From Raineya orbicola (GTDB taxonomy: Bacteria > Bacteroidota > Bacteroidia > Cytophagales > Thermonemataceae): a DNA stretch of 64,000 nucleotides. The stretch is taken from positions 1 to 64,000 of the forward strand of contig NZ_NKXO01000012.1 of NCBI RefSeq assembly GCF_002843425.1, in the 5' to 3' direction. Shown here in pieces: positions 61,921-64,000 of the stretch. Made by a program: the position numbers and the translations under genes. The notes under the pieces were generated by a model. That model worked only from the letters and a program-made list of their open reading frames with translations. It ran no database searches and had not been told where the DNA came from. Each line of letters starts with the position of its first letter. Position 1 is the stretch's first letter.

Positions 61921-62373
61921 TCAGCACTCCAAAAATCCATTAACCCACTCGCTATCAAATTTAGCCCCTATTTTTTCATAAAATCGTATAGCAGGCTCGT
62001 TCCATTCTAATACTTGCCAGCAAATACGTTTGCAATTTTCCTTTTTAGCAAAATCAAAAAGTATATCAAAGAAGGCTTTACCTACTCCCAAATTCCGGTA
62101 ACTTTCTTTGATGTAAATATCTTCCAAATATAGGCATTTACCTTTCCAAGTAGAATAACGAAAATATACTACAGCCATTCCGATAGGGGTTTCGCCTTGC
62201 CAAGCAATCCAAAAGTGAAATAAGGGCTTTTCTCCGAAGGCATCTTGCAATAAATTGGTTTCAGTGTTTAGAACTTCTTGGGGGGCTTTTTCGTACTCGG
62301 CTAATTCTTTTATCAAGGATAATAGTACAGAAACATCTTGGGGAGTTCCTTGTTTTATGGTAAAATTTTGCAT
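61921..62373 (-). CDS. GNAT-family N-acetyltransferase
   Basis: 150 residues. The acetyl-CoA loop is ESYRNLGVGKAFFDILFDFAKK (Q/R-x-x-G-x-G/A motif as RNLGVG). Strand-4 is LYLEDIYI and the C-terminal half is CKRICWQVLEWNEPAIRFYEKIGA. The YLEDIYV and WNxxAIxFYxxxGA patterns are those of spermidine/spermine or thialysine acetyltransferase-like proteins, so a small amine is a reasonable substrate guess. The ATG is only 4 bases from the terminator of the thioredoxin gene, so its promoter must lie within that gap or it is translated from read-through. Confidence 0.88.
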   Translation of the reverse strand: MQNFTIKQGTPQDVSVLLSLIKELAEYEKAPQEVLNTETNLLQDAFGEKPLFHFWIAWQGETPIGMAVVYFRYSTWKGKCLYLEDIYIKESYRNLGVGKAFFDILFDFAKKENCKRICWQVLEWNEPAIRFYEKIGAKFDSEWVNGFLEC

Positions 62374-62377
62374 AGCT

Positions 62378-62403
62378 AAAAAAGGCTCAAATTTTATGAG
62401 CCT
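62378..62403 (-). terminator. intrinsic terminator after the thioredoxin gene
   Basis: AGGCTCA (62383-62389) and TGAGCCT (62397-62403) pair perfectly around a 7-base loop. On the minus strand a TTTTTT run follows. It lies 30 bases after the stop at 62433 and just before the GNAT start codon. Confidence 0.75.
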
Positions 62404-62432
62404 GAAATTACAAACAAAAAAATGAAAAAACC

Positions 62433-62852
62433 TTACTTTGTAACTTTTTTTCGGTATTTTTGCATAAGTTCTAAAAAGTCATCTACATTTTTGTAGCCAA
62501 CTTCTTTGCCTAAAAGGTTGCCGTTTTTATCAATAAAAGCAATGGTAGGGTAATTAAATACCTCATACTTTTGAGCTAGTTGTATGCCTTCACCTTTTTC
62601 GCAATCAATTTTGAGTGCAATGAAGTAGGCATCGGCAAAATCACCTACTTGGGTATTAGCGAAAGTGGTTTTAGTCATCAGTTTGCAAGGACCACACCAA
62701 GTAGTGTAGAAATCTACCATAATGGGTTTGTTTTGTTTTTGGGCTTCATTGAGGGCTTCTTGCCAACTGCCATTCATAAATCGCACTTGTGCCAAGCTTT
62801 CATAATTCAAACCCAAAAACACAATGAATAAAAGAAAATTTAAGCGTTTCAT
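62433..62852 (-). CDS. exported thioredoxin-fold protein
   Basis: 139 residues. Signal peptide MKRLNFLLFIVFLGLNYESLAQ, then a thioredoxin domain with the redox site TTWCGPCKLM (Cys53, Cys56), VFNYPTIAFIDKNG with the cis-Pro, and a final helix. The Thr-Trp-Cys-Gly-Pro-Cys site is typical of reducing thioredoxins. Periplasmic forms often work in cytochrome c maturation or in disulfide reduction. No specific partner is near; CcmF is 35 kb away. Divergent from recO, with 77 bases between the starts. Confidence 0.88.
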   Translation of the reverse strand: MKRLNFLLFIVFLGLNYESLAQVRFMNGSWQEALNEAQKQNKPIMVDFYTTWCGPCKLMTKTTFANTQVGDFADAYFIALKIDCEKGEGIQLAQKYEVFNYPTIAFIDKNGNLLGKEVGYKNVDDFLELMQKYRKKVTK

Positions 62853-62929
62853 ACTAATAAAAACATTTTTGATTTTTTTAGGACAATTTTTGAAATCTTT
62901 GTACCTTATTTACGAATTTTTCTGCAAAA

Positions 62930-63613
62930 ATGTTACATAAAACCGAAGGAATTTGCTTGCATTATATCAAATACAAAGATCATTCCATTATTGCGAGAAT
63001 TTTTACAAAAAATTTTGGCTTGCAAAGCTATCTAATCAATAGCGTTAGAACTGCTAAACCCAAATTCAACATTGCACTTTTTCAGCCGCTTTCATTGTTG
63101 GAAATGGTGGTTTATCACAAAGAAGGCAAAGAAACTTTGCAAAGGGTTGCAGAAATACGTTTGATTTACAATTTTCAGCAAATTCCTTTTGTTTTTGCAA
63201 AAAGTGCTTTGGCAATGGTAATTAGCGAAGTTTTGGGTAAAGTGTTATATGGTGAAGTGGGAAATGAAGAGATTTTTCAGTTTTTGAAACAAAAAATTAT
63301 TCATTTAGACCAAAATGCTGACTATAGCAATTTTTTAATCACTTTTCTGCTTGAATTGCTTCAATATTTAGGTTTTTGGAATGGCAATATTGAAGAGATT
63401 TTTCAGAGTTTATACCAAACAAGTTATCTAAAAATTACTCCAAAGCATTTTGAGCAAGAAATACAACTTTTGCAAATGTTGTGGAATAAAGGGTCTTTTA
63501 GCCTTTCTTCTGCACAGCGAAGCGAGCTAATAGACCATTTGCTTAACTATTATCGCATACATTTTGAGCATTTTGGCAAGCTGAAATCTTTGGAAGTGTT
63601 CAGACATTTATAA
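62930..63613 (+). CDS. recO: DNA repair protein RecO
   Basis: 227 residues. The N-terminal OB-fold is visible as LHKTEGICLHYIKYKDHSIIARIFTKNFGLQSYLINSVR in pattern (start of strand, Asp/Ser in KDHS, FGLQ), followed by FQPLSLLEMVVYHKEGKETLQRVAEI. The C-terminal half is helical (LLELLQYLGFWNG). The Bacteroidota RecO proteins lack the usual zinc cysteines, as here. RecO with RecR loads RecA on SSB-coated DNA. recR and recF are not nearby. Length is normal for the family (about 230-245). Confidence 0.88.
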   Translation: MLHKTEGICLHYIKYKDHSIIARIFTKNFGLQSYLINSVRTAKPKFNIALFQPLSLLEMVVYHKEGKETLQRVAEIRLIYNFQQIPFVFAKSALAMVISEVLGKVLYGEVGNEEIFQFLKQKIIHLDQNADYSNFLITFLLELLQYLGFWNGNIEEIFQSLYQTSYLKITPKHFEQEIQLLQMLWNKGSFSLSSAQRSELIDHLLNYYRIHFEHFGKLKSLEVFRHL

Positions 63614-63647
63614 AAAACAAAGCCTGCACAAGTTTTTGTGAGGCTTT
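63612..63647 (-). terminator. hairpin terminator between recO and the CtlX-like gene
   Basis: AAAGCCT (63619-63625) and AGGCTTT (63641-63647), with a further CACAA/TTGTG inner stem, one bulged G and a 4-base loop. On the minus strand a TTTTTT run follows, so it serves the gene ending at 63704. On the plus strand there is no T-run. Confidence 0.6.
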
Positions 63648-63703
63648 GCAAAGGTCATAGTTATAGCGATTGTAGAAACTTTACAGCAAATTTCTTGCCA
63701 AAA

Positions 63704-64000
63704 TCAAAAACTTGGCAAAAATATTTCTACAATCATACAGCGGGCACTGCCACCTGCATAAGTTTCAATGGTTTGCAAAGGACAGGGCAATAGCCTTACA
63801 TAACTTTCTAAACGCTTTTTTTGAGTTTCCTCAATAGAATCGTAAGCTCTTTGCGAAAGTACAAGCAGGCGTTCGCCTTTGTTGTTGCTGATTTCAATGC
63901 AGTTGGCAACAAAATTTTTCATTTGCTCGTAGCTGATTTTGATAATCTCTTTTTGAGTTTTACGAAAAGAATTCAGCAAATCTTCTTGGTCTATTTCGTC
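63704..64000 (-). CDS. ctlX: C-terminal part of a CtlX-like amidinotransferase/hydrolase (cut by window edge)
   Basis: 98 codons are visible; the frame is open to the window edge (the apparent start codon at 63979 is internal). The end ETYAGGSARCMIVEIFLP contains the conserved Gly-Gly-Ser-x-Arg-Cys with the catalytic Cys of the guanidino-group-modifying superfamily (arginine deiminase/amidinotransferase fold). This closely matches the end of citrulline utilization hydrolase CtlX. RLLVLSQRAYDSI also fits. The N-terminal two thirds are outside the window. Confidence 0.8.
   Translation of the reverse strand, partial: DEIDQEDLLNSFRKTQKEIIKISYEQMKNFVANCIEISNNKGERLLVLSQRAYDSIEETQKKRLESYVRLLPCPLQTIETYAGGSARCMIVEIFLPSF

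Overview
The window reads as a chromosome segment of an AT-rich member of the Bacteroidota, probably a Cytophagales-type gliding or filamentous bacterium. The evidence is the set of type IX secretion (T9SS) genes, two proteins with T9SS C-terminal sorting domains, SpoIIE/7TM and SpoIIE/TPR sensor proteins, a SiaB/SiaC pair, CruF/CrtY/CrtA-type carotenoid genes, and promoters of the Bacteroidota form (TTG, 19-20 bases, TAnnTTTG). The exact genus cannot be told from the window.

Layout. 1-4720: the tail of a transposase, three tandem near-identical Uma2-family genes, a CruF-like carotenoid gene and a PorE-like T9SS protein. 4851-8482: DUF1186 protein, tRNA-Cys, folC, an isolated nuoD. 8654-13713: a signalling block with a lipoprotein/7TM/SpoIIE phosphatase, an ECF sigma factor with a small Cys-rich partner, a PolB-type 3'-5' exonuclease, and SiaB and SiaC. 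13710-29037: lycopene cyclase, a small secreted protein, FtsX-type permeases, YbjN, DUF2237, HAD phosphatase, HMA protein, signal peptidase I, CrtA-like monooxygenase, a secreted esterase, a beta-helix lipoprotein, CcmF and PorP/SprF. 29162-32347: a T9SS-secreted subtilase.

32464-34301 is the main accessory region. It holds a minisatellite, a 20-repeat CRISPR array without cas genes in the window, a minus-strand promoter reading into the array, a 17-bp perfect inverted repeat behind that promoter, and tRNA-Phe, which shares a compact back-to-back promoter with an Fe-S membrane protein. A DNA methyltransferase overlapped by a probable restriction enzyme follows (35687-36972).

37090-50337 is mostly housekeeping (lepA, ribF, priA, thiL) with a TPR/SpoIIE phosphatase and a T9SS-secreted M1 aminopeptidase. 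Between thiL and the aminopeptidase lies a likely unannotated small RNA of about 65 nt on the minus strand (promoter, short body and intrinsic terminator all visible), with a second copy of its core downstream. 50434-57185 is a tetR-tolC-adaptor-RND efflux operon with a probable operator. 57347-64000 has ndk, tex, an EF-hand calcium-binding protein, a PorV/PorQ-family protein, a GNAT, a secreted thioredoxin, recO and the end of a CtlX-like amidinohydrolase.

Themes that connect genes far apart: T9SS machinery and cargo (PorE-like, PorP/SprF, PorV/PorQ, subtilase, M1 peptidase); a monocyclic, hydrated and possibly ketolated carotenoid (CruF, CrtY, CrtA); and phosphatase-controlled switching (two SpoIIE proteins with SiaB and SiaC). 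All product names come from reading translations by eye; no database search was run.
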